Of a stretch of 64,000 bases of DNA, positions 29,846 to 40,643 are shown one piece after another. Numbering within the stretch: the stretch's first letter is position 1; the number at the start of each line of letters is the position of its first letter. The position numbers were made by a program, and so were the translations under genes. Location: the NCBI GenBank assembly GCA_903927345.1, contig CAIYMO010000030.1, forward strand, positions 20,332-84,331. Direction: 5' to 3'. The notes under the pieces are model-generated. The model saw nothing but the letters and a program-made list of their open reading frames with translations. It did no database searches and was not told the DNA's origin. This stretch comes from an uncultured Armatimonadota bacterium. GTDB taxonomy: Bacteria > Armatimonadota > Fimbriimonadia > Fimbriimonadales > Fimbriimonadaceae.

Positions 29846-32524
29846 TTACGGCAAAATCAAATCCTTTTTCCGTGCTTCTGGCTGAATCTTCAGGCGCTTA
29901 ACCTTTCCGTTCGCGAATTCACATTCCACAACTGTGTTGCCCGGAGCGAAGAGACGGAATTTAACATCCCAGTCCTTTGGCCAAGCTGGAAGAAGTCGAA
30001 TCTTCCCGCCGAGTTCCATCGGTTCGCACTGCATTAACATCAGGTGAGTCTGATTAAGCAGGTTTCCGCCGTGATTCTGATCGGGAAGCCAGTCAAAGTT
30101 GGGACCCCAGGTCGCCGGCCAGCGATAGGCAGGATGAGAGTTGCGCACTTTGCCGTGGAGAATTCTTGCCGCTTCATCCGTCATCCCGAGCATGGCTGCG
30201 ACGTTTCCGTCGTAACCCCAGCCATTATCCAGTCGGTTTTTGCGGTTGGCATATGCCGCCTTTGCTTCCGTAACGAACTTAGGCTGATTGAGCGAAACAT
30301 TTCCAAAAGGCCACACCGCGTACAATTCGCCGTTCTCAACGTTCGATATCTTCGGCAGATACTTTTCCGCCGGGGCCAACTGCGCCGTCCCGTTCCTAGA
30401 CTCAATGGGCAGTTTCGGTAGTTGCTTCGACAGCCGGGCATACGTCGCGCGCTGGGTTGCCGACTTGCCGGAAGGTGCTAGCGCGTTGAGTCGTTCCAGA
30501 ATCCGATGGAGTCCTGCGACGACGGGCATGTCGTTGACGACGCCCTCCCAATACGTTTCCACCACCTGCGTGGGATCAATGATCAACGTTCCATTGGCAT
30601 CTCGTTTGAATCGCGTATCGAAATAGGCAAGGACCTGGTCTGCCATTGGTAAGACGCGTTTTCGCAAGAACTCCGCATCCTGCGTGTAGTCGTATCGATC
30701 CAGCATCAGGTTCACAAGTTCCGGTCCCTGATTCCACGCATCGTCCCACCATGGGCATTGCACTTCATTTGGCTTCAGACCCTCTCGGTTCCAGCCATAG
30801 TCTGTTCCTGCATAAGTCCCGAACGGTGTCATCGTTTCGGGGAAGTAAGCCCCTTTCACCCCGTGGTAACTTGCTGCCCGACTCTTCGCCAAGGGAAGCG
30901 CGGCTTCGTAAAGCTTCCAAAAGGGTTCCATCATTTCAAAATCGCCATTGGCGAGCATCGGATGATACATGTGGCGCGTGTTTTGGAACCAGAACGCGTC
31001 ACCCCAATTGCGGAAGTCAGGGTTCGAGTTGCGGCCCATCGCAGAGGGCTCCACGGTGTAGTAACCACCATTAAACTTGATTGGGTAGTTGCCCCTACCT
31101 TGGCACGCCTGGACGTATCGCTGGAGGGTGTAGCCACGTGTGATTTGCGACCCCGATTCGACCTTTGTTTCGGCAACTACTCTCCCATCTACTTGAATGA
31201 TCGCTTTGCCTGTTTTACTGTGATAAGTCGCTTGAACATGACTTCGTTTGCCGACTGAGAGAACATCCTTTGCCGAGAGTTCCATGTCGCCCACGATGAA
31301 GCGAATAGCATTGCCTGGATGTGTGTCGAGAAGGAATCCATCGTTTCGTCCCGCCGTTAGCTTGTCGAAGATTCGGCCAGCCTTCAGTTCGGAAGGGGTG
31401 ATAAAAGCTTCCAGCGTCAGGTCTTTCGGCTGGAATGCAACATCGTGAGGCATACTGTCCAGCCACCGACCAAACTCCTTTTCAACCTCGGAGGCATCTG
31501 CAGAAGCGGAGTATTTCCAGTCCTCAATTCTCCCAGGGAAAACGTTCTGGCCGTTCGAGTCATGTCCTCGGCGGATCGGGAAATTATTATCTGGGACCTT
31601 CTGAGAAGGCGCTTTTTCCGAAGCGAAGACATAGGATCGATTCCAAAAGTTGTTCCACAAAGCCTGAGTCCGTGGCCACGCTTGCGCCGAAGGGGAGCGC
31701 TCAAGTAGTTTGGCGGTTTCCGTTTCCCAAGTCGGAAGCGATCGGTTGGTATGGACGGCGATGCTGATGTCGATTCGGCTGCTAGGAGAGTCGGACCTCA
31801 GGCCGTTCGGCCCCGCCGCCGAAAGCCCGTTGCCTTTGATAATTGCTCCAAACGTTCTGCCAAGTAGCGGGTCTGTTGTCCCTGCCAGCCCAGTCAAGGA
31901 TTGTTCGGCAAGAAGAATGGGCACGATCGAAGTACGGTTCGTGTGGTACCAGCCAATCTGCTTCTGACTTGTCCGGTTAAGAGGTTGATCCGCCGATTCA
32001 ATCAAAGAAACAGGAGCACCTTTTGAACTCCAAGCCGAATTCGCATCAGAGTCCGGCAAGGTTCTGTCTGAGTTTCGCCAATTATCGGTCGCGACGGTGA
32101 CGGAGACCGGTAGAGCAGAGGACCCTTCGAGGTGGATTACGTGATGCGCCGAGTCCACATACAAATTCAGGGCTGTCCCCTTGCCACGGAAGATAATGCG
32201 GCCGTTGTAAAGATCAAGGTGCTGTTCAAATGCACCCGCAACGAACGGATTTGGTGTGAGTTTGACCCGGACTCGGCCAACTTTTAGGATGCGCGAGATC
32301 TCAGAAAACGAATCGGTCCGCGCAATCAAGAGACAAATCTCGCCCGACGCGGCATCCGTCCAAGCATTAAGCACAACTTCGCCATTTCCGATCGGCATGG
32401 AATCGGTTGCACTGGTCGAAGCTGAGCTCCAACGAATGTCCTGAGTGCCAAGTTGGGATTTAACAGACTGGCCGAAGGCGGTAGTCACTTGGAGCAGGGC
32501 GACGAGAAGTGCGATAAAACGCAT
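29846..32524 (-). CDS. DUF5703/GH95-like glycoside hydrolase with inserted LamG-like domain
   Basis: DIRWSSASTSATDSMPIGNGEVVLNAW; internal LTLEAFITPSELKAGRIFDKL (LamG-like); WFQNTRHMYHPMLANGDFEMMEPFWKLY. Start 32524 suggested by signal peptide and upstream motif; ORF extends to 32533. Confidence 0.78.
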   Translation of the reverse strand: MRFIALLVALLQVTTAFGQSVKSQLGTQDIRWSSASTSATDSMPIGNGEVVLNAWTDAASGEICLLIARTDSFSEISRILKVGRVRVKLTPNPFVAGAFEQHLDLYNGRIIFRGKGTALNLYVDSAHHVIHLEGSSALPVSVTVATDNWRNSDRTLPDSDANSAWSSKGAPVSLIESADQPLNRTSQKQIGWYHTNRTSIVPILLAEQSLTGLAGTTDPLLGRTFGAIIKGNGLSAAGPNGLRSDSPSSRIDISIAVHTNRSLPTWETETAKLLERSPSAQAWPRTQALWNNFWNRSYVFASEKAPSQKVPDNNFPIRRGHDSNGQNVFPGRIEDWKYSASADASEVEKEFGRWLDSMPHDVAFQPKDLTLEAFITPSELKAGRIFDKLTAGRNDGFLLDTHPGNAIRFIVGDMELSAKDVLSVGKRSHVQATYHSKTGKAIIQVDGRVVAETKVESGSQITRGYTLQRYVQACQGRGNYPIKFNGGYYTVEPSAMGRNSNPDFRNWGDAFWFQNTRHMYHPMLANGDFEMMEPFWKLYEAALPLAKSRAASYHGVKGAYFPETMTPFGTYAGTDYGWNREGLKPNEVQCPWWDDAWNQGPELVNLMLDRYDYTQDAEFLRKRVLPMADQVLAYFDTRFKRDANGTLIIDPTQVVETYWEGVVNDMPVVAGLHRILERLNALAPSGKSATQRATYARLSKQLPKLPIESRNGTAQLAPAEKYLPKISNVENGELYAVWPFGNVSLNQPKFVTEAKAAYANRKNRLDNGWGYDGNVAAMLGMTDEAARILHGKVRNSHPAYRWPATWGPNFDWLPDQNHGGNLLNQTHLMLMQCEPMELGGKIRLLPAWPKDWDVKFRLFAPGNTVVECEFANGKVKRLKIQPEARKKDLILP

Positions 32525-32551
32525 ATCCGTCACCCTACCCCGAAAGGGAAG

Positions 32552-33886
32552 CTATTTCAAAACTCGCCCGAGCCACTCTAACAAGACAGAGGTGACCTCA
32601 GGGTTGTGGACGTTGCCTGGCTTGCCCCATTTCGTCATGCTGTCCTTAAATGAAGTGGTGTTGAAGAAGCCGTGATCGGCGTTTTTAAGCAACCGATATT
32701 CGCCGAATCCCGGCTTGACCGCATTGACACAATTGGCGATTTCTTCTTGATCCCAGCCCGTGCTGATGAAGTCGTATTCGCCCCAAAGCGAGAGCACGTT
32801 GCAGTTCGTCTTTGCCCATGCCTCCGGCAGGTTCTTGAGCGACAATTGTTGGAAAAATCTCAGGCCAACCCCTGAATATGTCTTTCCGTCCGGGAAGGTG
32901 TCAGTCACCGCAGCCTTAAGCTTTGGATTCTTCTTGATGATCTGAGCCGGCAGCAGTTGGTCGTTGTAGGTGTAGTGCAAAATCTGGCTCAACTGAACCT
33001 GGTGAGCATCAATCTCAGGACCGGTAGCTCCTGCAAGCGCCATCTGTCGACGCTCATTCTCAAGGTTGTATTCGATCCAACTCTTGTACATTGTCGCGCA
33101 CGACGCAATCCCTTTGACCTGCTCAGCCGCACCAACCAGCGGTCCAAACGCTCCGCCCATTGAGTGACCAAAAATCGCAATCTTTGACTTGTCAACAAAC
33201 GGAAGAGTCTTCACCATTCGGAGAGACTGGATGTAGGCATCCAATTCGTCGTTAAACAAAAGGTCGGTGTAGGCCGGCCCGTCGCTGTCGCCTTGCCCCG
33301 GCTTTTCGGTGCGGACAATTGCGTAACCCGCTTTTGAAATCGGTTCGAGGATGTTGCCGTACGGAACCGAACGAAACTCTCCGTCCATGCTGTACGAACC
33401 AATTCCCCCGATGACAAACAACGTTGGGAACGGTCCGGCACCTTTCGGGTGGGTTGCAATCACTCGGATGCGATTGCCCTTGCTCACCACGTGGGTGTAA
33501 ACAACGTCGATTCCTTCGCCCTTCTGCTTCGGCTTTTCCACCAGAGCCGCTTGCAGAGTCACGGTCTTCCCACCGCGATTAACAACAGCGATCAAATTCT
33601 CACCTGCCCGCATCGTCCGCAACACGCCGGTCACATCGGCTGTGGTACTAATCGCCTTACGATTAAGGGAGATCAAGACGTCATTCGGCGCAAGTTTGAG
33701 CGCTTCCGCGGTGAGTCCAGGCAAGATCGTGGATGCCTTAACTCCGGCCTTCAAACCCAGGGACTTTGCTTCGTCCGCCGACAGCGGAGCCATCTGGAGC
33801 CCCAGCGCGCCTCGTCGGGGAAGTTCTTGGGAGAGTGCCGCTGTGGCAAGAAGGGCGAGACTAATCACGCTGACGATTCGGGGCAT
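32552..33886 (-). CDS. Secreted alpha/beta hydrolase with N-terminal PDZ-like domain
   Basis: LGLKAGVKASTILPGLTAEALKLAPNDVLISLNRKAI (PDZ-like); IAIFGHSMGGAFGPLVGA nucleophile elbow. Confidence 0.85.
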   Translation of the reverse strand: MPRIVSVISLALLATAALSQELPRRGALGLQMAPLSADEAKSLGLKAGVKASTILPGLTAEALKLAPNDVLISLNRKAISTTADVTGVLRTMRAGENLIAVVNRGGKTVTLQAALVEKPKQKGEGIDVVYTHVVSKGNRIRVIATHPKGAGPFPTLFVIGGIGSYSMDGEFRSVPYGNILEPISKAGYAIVRTEKPGQGDSDGPAYTDLLFNDELDAYIQSLRMVKTLPFVDKSKIAIFGHSMGGAFGPLVGAAEQVKGIASCATMYKSWIEYNLENERRQMALAGATGPEIDAHQVQLSQILHYTYNDQLLPAQIIKKNPKLKAAVTDTFPDGKTYSGVGLRFFQQLSLKNLPEAWAKTNCNVLSLWGEYDFISTGWDQEEIANCVNAVKPGFGEYRLLKNADHGFFNTTSFKDSMTKWGKPGNVHNPEVTSVLLEWLGRVLK

Positions 33887-33963
33887 GCTGAGATTTTACG
33901 GAATTCAGACGCGGCACAGTTCCAGTTGCAAAAAATGAAGCCATTTAAACTAAACTGCCCCTC

Positions 33964-36498
33964 ATGCGCTTTTTCGCTTTGGTTCTTGTACTGGGAGTCT
34001 CCGGTTCTCTCTCTGCCCAAGATCAACCCCAGGCTAACTGGAAGCTGATGAATCAGTTCGGCGGCAACTACATCCGACAGTACGTCTACAGCACGTCGCT
34101 CACGCCGAACTTCATCAATAAAACCGACGAATTTTGGTATTCCTGGAAGGATAGCAAGGGTGTCAAGTTCTGGCGGGTCAACCCAAAAGCCAAGAAGAAA
34201 GAGCCCCTGTTCGACTCGGCAAAGATGGCTGCTTATCTGAGTGAGTACACAAAGAAGCCGTACGACACAACAAACCTTCCACTCACGACGCTCACCTTTG
34301 ACGAGAAGAACGACCGAGTGATCAAGTTCACGGTCGACAACATTCTGTTTAGTTACGACACCGAGAAGGATGATTTCAAGAAGCTTGAAAAGCCAAAAGA
34401 GACTCCGGCAGCCCCAACCCCTCCGGAAGACCCGGCCTACATCGGTAGAACCGGTGGCGGCGGTGGCTTCGGAGGATTTGGCGGAGGGCGTGGACCAGGT
34501 GGCGGCGGCGGCGCCCGCGATTTCCGAAACTGGTCGCCCGACAAGAGTGCCTTCATCTACGCTCAAGACCACAACTTGTTCTATGTCGCAGTTGCGGATA
34601 AGAAAGAGCAGACGCCGGTTCAGCTCAGCAAAGACGGTGTCAAAGACTACAGCTTTGGTTCACGGTCTGAGCAAGCCGAAATCCAGCAGATGATGCAACA
34701 GCAAGATGGCACCACCACCCAAGGCGGAGGAGCCAACGCTAACGAGCAGCGAGTTCGCGCAGGTGGCACGTGGTCCAAGGATTCCAAGCGGTTCTTTGTT
34801 AGCCGGACTGATCAACGCAAGGTGAAAGATCTTTACTTGGTCAACAGCCTCAACCTCCCAAGACCGTCGTTGATGACCTACAAGTACGCAATGCCCGGCG
34901 AAGCGGACGTCCCCCAGCAGGAAACTTGGCTCTTTGAGCCAGAAACCAAGACCATCAGCAAGATGGAAATCGGAAAGTGGAAGGACCAACGCGCTATGGA
35001 TATGCACTTCCAAGATGCGTCCTCTGACGTGGTTCGATTCGTCCGCCGAGACCGTCTCCAGCGCAACATGGAAGTCTGCGACTACGACGCCAAAACCAAA
35101 AAGACGTCTGTGCTGATCACCGAAGGAGTAGAGAACGCCTTCCTCGAATCACAACAGATTCGATATCTTAAGCCAGGTGGCGATTTCATTTGGTGGTCAG
35201 AGCGAACCGGTTGGGGGCACTTCTACCTCTATAACAATGCCGGAAAGCTTAAAAACGCGATCACTAGCGGTCCTTACCGGGCGAACAATCTCGTAGAGGT
35301 TGAGCCAGAAAGGGGAAGACTATGGTTCAACTCAAACGGTCGCGAAGACGATGAGAACCCGTACTACAAGCACCTCTATCGAGTGAATCTTGATGGTAAG
35401 GATCTGACTCTGCTCGACAAGGGCGATGCGGATCACAACTCCACTCTCTCGACCTCGAAAGACTTTGCCGTCGACGTCGCTTCGCGCACCGACATGGCAC
35501 CTGTCGCAGTTCTTCGCGACAATGAGGGCAGAACTGTCCTCGAACTCGAGAAAACCGACTTGAGCCGGCTCTATCAAACCGGTTGGAAGATGCCAAAGAC
35601 CTTCACCGTCAAAGCTGCTGATGGCGTCACGGACATCTACGGCAACATGTGGCTTCCGTTTGACTTTGACAAAAACAAGAAGTACCCAATCATTGCCAAC
35701 GTCTACCCAGGTCCGCAGACTGAGTCGGTAACAACCGCCTTCTCTGCGACTGCGTCGAATCAGCGACTCGCCCAACTGGGATTCGTGGTAATCCAGATCG
35801 GAAACCGCGGCGGAAACCCCGCTCGTTCAAACGCGTATCATAGCTACGGCTACTACAATCTGCGAGACTACGGACTCTCGGACAAAAAAGCTGGAATCGA
35901 GCAACTCGCCGCCCAAAATCCTTGGATTGACATCGATAAGGTCGGTATCTACGGGCACTCAGGTGGTGGTTTCATGACGGCAGCCGCTCTCATGCTCCCT
36001 CCGTACAACGAGTTCTTCAAAGTCGGCGTGTCCAGTGCAGGCAACCACGATAACAACGTGTACAACCAGAACTGGAGCGAGCAGCATCACGGCCTCAAAG
36101 AGGTTCCGGTCAGCGGAACCACCAAGACAACCGAAGCCAAACCCGAAGACTCGTTCCTCGGCTGGGACGACCCGCAGTTCGACAGCGGTTACGGAACCAC
36201 CGGCACCCGATTCGACATCAAGGTTCCAACCAATGCGGAACTTGCTGCAAACCTCAAAGGGCACCTCTTCCTTGTTCACGGTGACATGGATAACAACGTT
36301 CACTATGCCGGAACCGTTCGGCTCATGGACGCCCTGATCAAGGCCAACAAGCGGTTCGACTTCATGTCGATGCCGGGTCAGGCTCACGGCTTCGGACCGA
36401 TGCAGAACTACTTCATGCAGCGACTGTACGAGTACTTCGTCCAGCACCTCATGGGGGCTCCACTTCCTGCGGGATCAGACATGGTGATCGCACCTTGA
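33964..36498 (+). CDS. S9 family (dipeptidyl peptidase IV-like) peptidase
   Basis: VGIYGHSGGGFMTAAALM, LVHGDMDNNVHYAGTVRLMDALI, MPGQAHGF; Gly-rich insert RTGGGGGFGGFGGGRGPGGGGGAR. Confidence 0.92.
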   Translation: MRFFALVLVLGVSGSLSAQDQPQANWKLMNQFGGNYIRQYVYSTSLTPNFINKTDEFWYSWKDSKGVKFWRVNPKAKKKEPLFDSAKMAAYLSEYTKKPYDTTNLPLTTLTFDEKNDRVIKFTVDNILFSYDTEKDDFKKLEKPKETPAAPTPPEDPAYIGRTGGGGGFGGFGGGRGPGGGGGARDFRNWSPDKSAFIYAQDHNLFYVAVADKKEQTPVQLSKDGVKDYSFGSRSEQAEIQQMMQQQDGTTTQGGGANANEQRVRAGGTWSKDSKRFFVSRTDQRKVKDLYLVNSLNLPRPSLMTYKYAMPGEADVPQQETWLFEPETKTISKMEIGKWKDQRAMDMHFQDASSDVVRFVRRDRLQRNMEVCDYDAKTKKTSVLITEGVENAFLESQQIRYLKPGGDFIWWSERTGWGHFYLYNNAGKLKNAITSGPYRANNLVEVEPERGRLWFNSNGREDDENPYYKHLYRVNLDGKDLTLLDKGDADHNSTLSTSKDFAVDVASRTDMAPVAVLRDNEGRTVLELEKTDLSRLYQTGWKMPKTFTVKAADGVTDIYGNMWLPFDFDKNKKYPIIANVYPGPQTESVTTAFSATASNQRLAQLGFVVIQIGNRGGNPARSNAYHSYGYYNLRDYGLSDKKAGIEQLAAQNPWIDIDKVGIYGHSGGGFMTAAALMLPPYNEFFKVGVSSAGNHDNNVYNQNWSEQHHGLKEVPVSGTTKTTEAKPEDSFLGWDDPQFDSGYGTTGTRFDIKVPTNAELAANLKGHLFLVHGDMDNNVHYAGTVRLMDALIKANKRFDFMSMPGQAHGFGPMQNYFMQRLYEYFVQHLMGAPLPAGSDMVIAP

Positions 36499-39458
36499 GG
36501 CGATTCTCCGGACTCATTCTCGCGGTCATTGCCGCAACGTCATACGCCCAAGTCAATCCCGATCTTTATTCGGGAATGACGTGGCGAAACATTGGCCCCG
36601 CACGCGGGGGGCGATCCATTGCAGTCGCAGGCAGTGTTCAGCGACCGAAGGAGTTCTACTTTGGCGCAACCGGCGGCGGAGTTTGGAAGACCACCGATGC
36701 GGGAACTAGCTGGACCCCAGTAAGCGACAACTCTTTTGGGACCGCCTCAATTGGCGCACTGGCAATCGCTCCCAGCGACCCCAACATCATCATCGCGGGA
36801 ACCGGAGAGCGAGACATTCGTGGAGACATTTCCCACGGCGACGGTCTTTATCGTTCGATGGATTCCGGCAAGACGTGGAACCACATCGGACTCCGAGAAT
36901 GCCAGACAATCTCCCGGATCGTCATTGATCCAACCGACCCGAACAAAATGGTTGTTGCGGCATTCGGCCATGTCTACGGACCAAATCGTGAGCGAGGAAT
37001 CTACAAAACAATTGACGGGGGTCTGAGCTGGCGGAAGGTGCTTTTTGAGTCAGAGAAAGCTGGCGCTGTCGACCTCGTTCAAGACCCAAACAACCCTAAA
37101 ATCTTGCTCGCAAGTACTTGGGAAGCCTGGCGAACGCCCTATTCAATGAACTCCGGCGGTCCGGGCTCAAAGCTCTGGAAATCCGAGGACGGGGGAGAGA
37201 CTTGGGCCGACCTAAGCCGAAACAAAGGTCTTCCTTCGGGAGTCCTTGGCAAAATCGGTGTTTCGATTTCTGCCGCAGATTCCGCGCGCTACTACGCAAT
37301 CGTGGAATCGTTGGAAGGAGGTCTTTTCCGAAGCGATGATTCCGGTAAGAGCTGGACACTGGTCAACAATGACCGCGACTGGCGCCAACGAGCTTGGTAC
37401 TACACCCATGTTTACGCCGGTCCCAAGAACAAGGACGAAGTCTACGTACTCAACGTCGGCTTCGGGCGCTCAACCGATGGTGGCAAGACCTTTTCAAGTC
37501 TGAACCCTCCGCATGGAGATAATCACGACCTATGGATTGCTCCGGATGATCCCAAGCGCATGATCGAGTCCAACGACGGCGGCGCCAATGTTTCTCTTGA
37601 CGGCGGTCAAACATGGACGGAACAAACTTTCTCAACCGGGCAGTTCTACCATGTCACAACTGATAACGCATTCCCGTATCGCATCCTTGGTGCCCAGCAA
37701 GATAACAGCACCGTCCGAATTGTCAGTCGAAAGTCTGGCGGCAACATCGGCACGGACGACTGGACAAGCACCGCCGGCGGCGAGAGCGGATACATCGCGG
37801 TAAAGCCGAACGATCCTGACATAGTTTTTGGCGGCTCCTACGGTGGCGACTTATCCTGGACCAACCACCGAACCAATCAGAGCCGAGCCGTCGATCCGTG
37901 GCCAAATAACCCAATGGGGCACGGTGTCGAAGACTCGGAGTACCGCTTCCAATGGACCTATCCTATCTTGTTCTCTCAACACAATCCGAACGTGTTGTAC
38001 ACCTGCTCCCAGTTCGTCCTCAAGAGCACGAATATGGGCCAGTCGTGGACCAAGATCAGCCCTGACTTGACCCGAAACGATAGGTCAACCATGGGCCCCT
38101 CTGGCGGACCGATCACCAATGATAACACCAGCGTCGAGTATTACGGCACCGTCTTCACTCTGGCGGAATCGTCCAAAAACAAGAACGTTCTTTGGGCGGG
38201 CTCGGATGATGGTCGAGTTCATGTCACCCGAGATGGCGGCAAGTCTTGGAAAGAGATCACTCCTTCCCGGATGCCGAAGAACGGCTTGGTCAGCATGATC
38301 GAAGCCTCTCCTTTTGCTGAAGGCACGGCCTTCGTAGCAGTGGACAACCACGAAAATGACGACTATGCGCCTTACGCCTACCGAACAACAGACTTCGGAG
38401 CAACCTGGACTCCAATTGTCGGGGGAGTCAAAAAGGACGAGTTCTTCAGAGTCATCCGTGAAGATCGAAAACGCAAGGGTCTCCTCTACGGCGGAACTGA
38501 GCGAGGTGTCCTTGTCAGCTTCGACAACGGAAACCAATGGCAATCTCTGAGTCTAAATCTTCCTGTCACGCCTGTCCATGACTTGGCTTGGAAAGACGAC
38601 GATCTCATCGTAGCCACGCACGGACGAGGCTTCTGGGTCCTGGACGACGTCACTCCGCTGCAACAGGCAGGATCGTCGACTAAGACCACCGTCTTCGCTC
38701 CAAAAGACTCGGTTGCGGCACGTTGGGGTAGCGGCGGCGGCGGCCGACGTCGGCAGGGCGCTTCATCTGCACCTATCAGCGATGTCGGTGCCAACCCGCT
38801 CTCAGGGTTGGTGGTTTCTTACTTCCTGGCTCAGCCGGTCAAATCGGTCGAGCTTGTCGTAAAAGACGCCAAAGGAACCATCGTCAGCAAGCGGAGTGGC
38901 TCTACGGAAAAGGGTTTCCAGCGCACCTCGATGTGGCTGGAGTACTCATCGTGGGAAATGCTGCCCGGAATGATCCTCTGGTCTGGGTTCCCATCTCCGA
39001 TCGCCGCACCGCCTGGGGCCTATAAGCTCGAGACGACGATTGACGGAGTTGTGACGAGCCACACTGTGAAGTGGCTACGGGATCCTCGCTCGGTCGGGAC
39101 AGACAACGATCTTATGGCCCAGTTCGAGTTTCTTCAGAAGGTATCCGCCCGCCTGACCGAAGCGAATCGAGCGGTGAAAACTTGCCGAGAACTTCGTGAG
39201 AAGCACCCTAGCTCACCACTCGTTTCCGAGCTAACTCAAATCGAAGAAGCAATCTATCAAACCAAGAACAAAAGCGGACAGGATCCTCTGAACTATCCGA
39301 TTCGGTTGAACGACAAACTCGCCGGGGTTTACAGCAACGCCCAGGGAGGAACAACTCGTCCGACCGATCAGGCTGTCGAGGTCTTCAAACGGCTCTCGCT
39401 AGAACTACAAGTCCAACTGGATCGTCTCGCTGCAATTCAAAAACAGCTAGCAAAGTAG
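36495..39458 (+). CDS. VPS10/sortilin-like BNR repeat protein
   Basis: Repeated GLYRSMDSGKTWNHIGL, GIYKTIDGGLSWRKVLF, GRVHVTRDGGKSWKEITP; TTG start overlaps the S9 peptidase stop. Confidence 0.88.
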   Translation: MRRFSGLILAVIAATSYAQVNPDLYSGMTWRNIGPARGGRSIAVAGSVQRPKEFYFGATGGGVWKTTDAGTSWTPVSDNSFGTASIGALAIAPSDPNIIIAGTGERDIRGDISHGDGLYRSMDSGKTWNHIGLRECQTISRIVIDPTDPNKMVVAAFGHVYGPNRERGIYKTIDGGLSWRKVLFESEKAGAVDLVQDPNNPKILLASTWEAWRTPYSMNSGGPGSKLWKSEDGGETWADLSRNKGLPSGVLGKIGVSISAADSARYYAIVESLEGGLFRSDDSGKSWTLVNNDRDWRQRAWYYTHVYAGPKNKDEVYVLNVGFGRSTDGGKTFSSLNPPHGDNHDLWIAPDDPKRMIESNDGGANVSLDGGQTWTEQTFSTGQFYHVTTDNAFPYRILGAQQDNSTVRIVSRKSGGNIGTDDWTSTAGGESGYIAVKPNDPDIVFGGSYGGDLSWTNHRTNQSRAVDPWPNNPMGHGVEDSEYRFQWTYPILFSQHNPNVLYTCSQFVLKSTNMGQSWTKISPDLTRNDRSTMGPSGGPITNDNTSVEYYGTVFTLAESSKNKNVLWAGSDDGRVHVTRDGGKSWKEITPSRMPKNGLVSMIEASPFAEGTAFVAVDNHENDDYAPYAYRTTDFGATWTPIVGGVKKDEFFRVIREDRKRKGLLYGGTERGVLVSFDNGNQWQSLSLNLPVTPVHDLAWKDDDLIVATHGRGFWVLDDVTPLQQAGSSTKTTVFAPKDSVAARWGSGGGGRRRQGASSAPISDVGANPLSGLVVSYFLAQPVKSVELVVKDAKGTIVSKRSGSTEKGFQRTSMWLEYSSWEMLPGMILWSGFPSPIAAPPGAYKLETTIDGVVTSHTVKWLRDPRSVGTDNDLMAQFEFLQKVSARLTEANRAVKTCRELREKHPSSPLVSELTQIEEAIYQTKNKSGQDPLNYPIRLNDKLAGVYSNAQGGTTRPTDQAVEVFKRLSLELQVQLDRLAAIQKQLAK

Positions 39459-39493
39459 TAGCTTATCCATGGCGGCATTGATATAATGCCGCC

Positions 39494-39955
39494 ATGCCGA
39501 CCCCAAAGTTCCTTGGCGAAGCCACCGGTTGGTGGGAGGGGACTTCATCCCTGAGCCTTCCGTGGCAGCGGAAGGAGCCCTACGACTCCAACTCGGCGCT
39601 TCACATTGACCTCGGTCCTCGGGGAACCTTTGCGCAGATCGAATACCGTTGGAGTTACGAAGACACCGTACAGCACGGCGTTCTGCTCATCGCGGGCAGC
39701 AAAAAAGCTGGTGAAGTGACAGTAGGCTGGGTCGATTCTTGGCATCAAAGTCCAAATGTGATGACCATGACCGGCAAGTGGGAGAAGGATGATTCACTCT
39801 CCGTGCTAGGGCACTATTCGGATGGTTCGGGTCCGCAGTGGGGTTGGCGTTTTGAACTGGCTCTCATCGCGGAAACACTCCAATTCGAGATGACGAATAT
39901 CCATCCGGATGGCAAAGAAGAGTGGGCTGTTCGGTGCCACTACAAGCGGAACTAA
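39494..39955 (+). CDS. DUF1579-like hypothetical protein
   Basis: 153 aa; LGEATGWWEGTSSLSLPW...; TATAAT 6 nt upstream of ATG. Confidence 0.65.
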   Translation: MPTPKFLGEATGWWEGTSSLSLPWQRKEPYDSNSALHIDLGPRGTFAQIEYRWSYEDTVQHGVLLIAGSKKAGEVTVGWVDSWHQSPNVMTMTGKWEKDDSLSVLGHYSDGSGPQWGWRFELALIAETLQFEMTNIHPDGKEEWAVRCHYKRN

Positions 39956-39959
39956 GTCG

Positions 39960-40640
39960 ATGTCCGAGTTCCTCGCTCAGTTTCGACCTGATCCCGAGTT
40001 TCCCGAGGACCGATGGGTCTGGTGGACGTCCAAGCCAGTTCTTGTCAATTACGTTTCCGAGTTCGCACCTTTTGACGACCAGTTTCAAAACTATAAAATT
40101 CCGAAAAAGAGACCTTATCCACTGGAACCATCGTGCACCTGGTGCTCCGTGGCCGACTCCGAGGTTGCGGTGTTCATTTTTGAGAAGAGTTTGGAAGCCG
40201 CCTCCTTGCAACACAGAGCATGGGAATTTCTTGTTGATAATGCGGACCTAGTCGAACAAAAACTGGCGCAAAAGATCACACTGATCCAACGTCAGTGCCT
40301 AGATCAACTCGCTGAGGAGATTACTGAAGGTGGGCCGTACGCGGATCAGTGGGAGATAATTCGCTCAAAAGTCCCCTCGCCCGAGACTGATCTGAATCGG
40401 TTCTACAAACTTGTCGGAATCACCCTCGCAACCTCGGGCCTGGATGACCTAGCGTTTATTGGCTTTGAGTTCCAGACTGCCTGGGATAAGGACCACGGAC
40501 TCGAGATTGTGATGCACAAAGATCGAGTCCTCGCCAAGGCAGGAATGACTGAATTGATCTCTGGATACGGCTCATTTTTGGACGGAATCAAAGGAACCCA
40601 GGCTTTCGCGCTAGATCCGTGCGATTTCAAACTGAAATAA
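39960..40640 (+). CDS. Hypothetical protein
   Basis: [26 protein letters not shown]; follows the preceding gene by 4 nt; ORF extends back to 39909. Confidence 0.6.
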   Translation: MSEFLAQFRPDPEFPEDRWVWWTSKPVLVNYVSEFAPFDDQFQNYKIPKKRPYPLEPSCTWCSVADSEVAVFIFEKSLEAASLQHRAWEFLVDNADLVEQKLAQKITLIQRQCLDQLAEEITEGGPYADQWEIIRSKVPSPETDLNRFYKLVGITLATSGLDDLAFIGFEFQTAWDKDHGLEIVMHKDRVLAKAGMTELISGYGSFLDGIKGTQAFALDPCDFKLK

Positions 40641-40643
40641 AAC

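Noticed and set aside
30646-31258. Long + strand ORFs opposite the DUF5703-like gene
   Set aside because: Overlapping shadow frames in several registers; only the minus frame reads as an enzyme.
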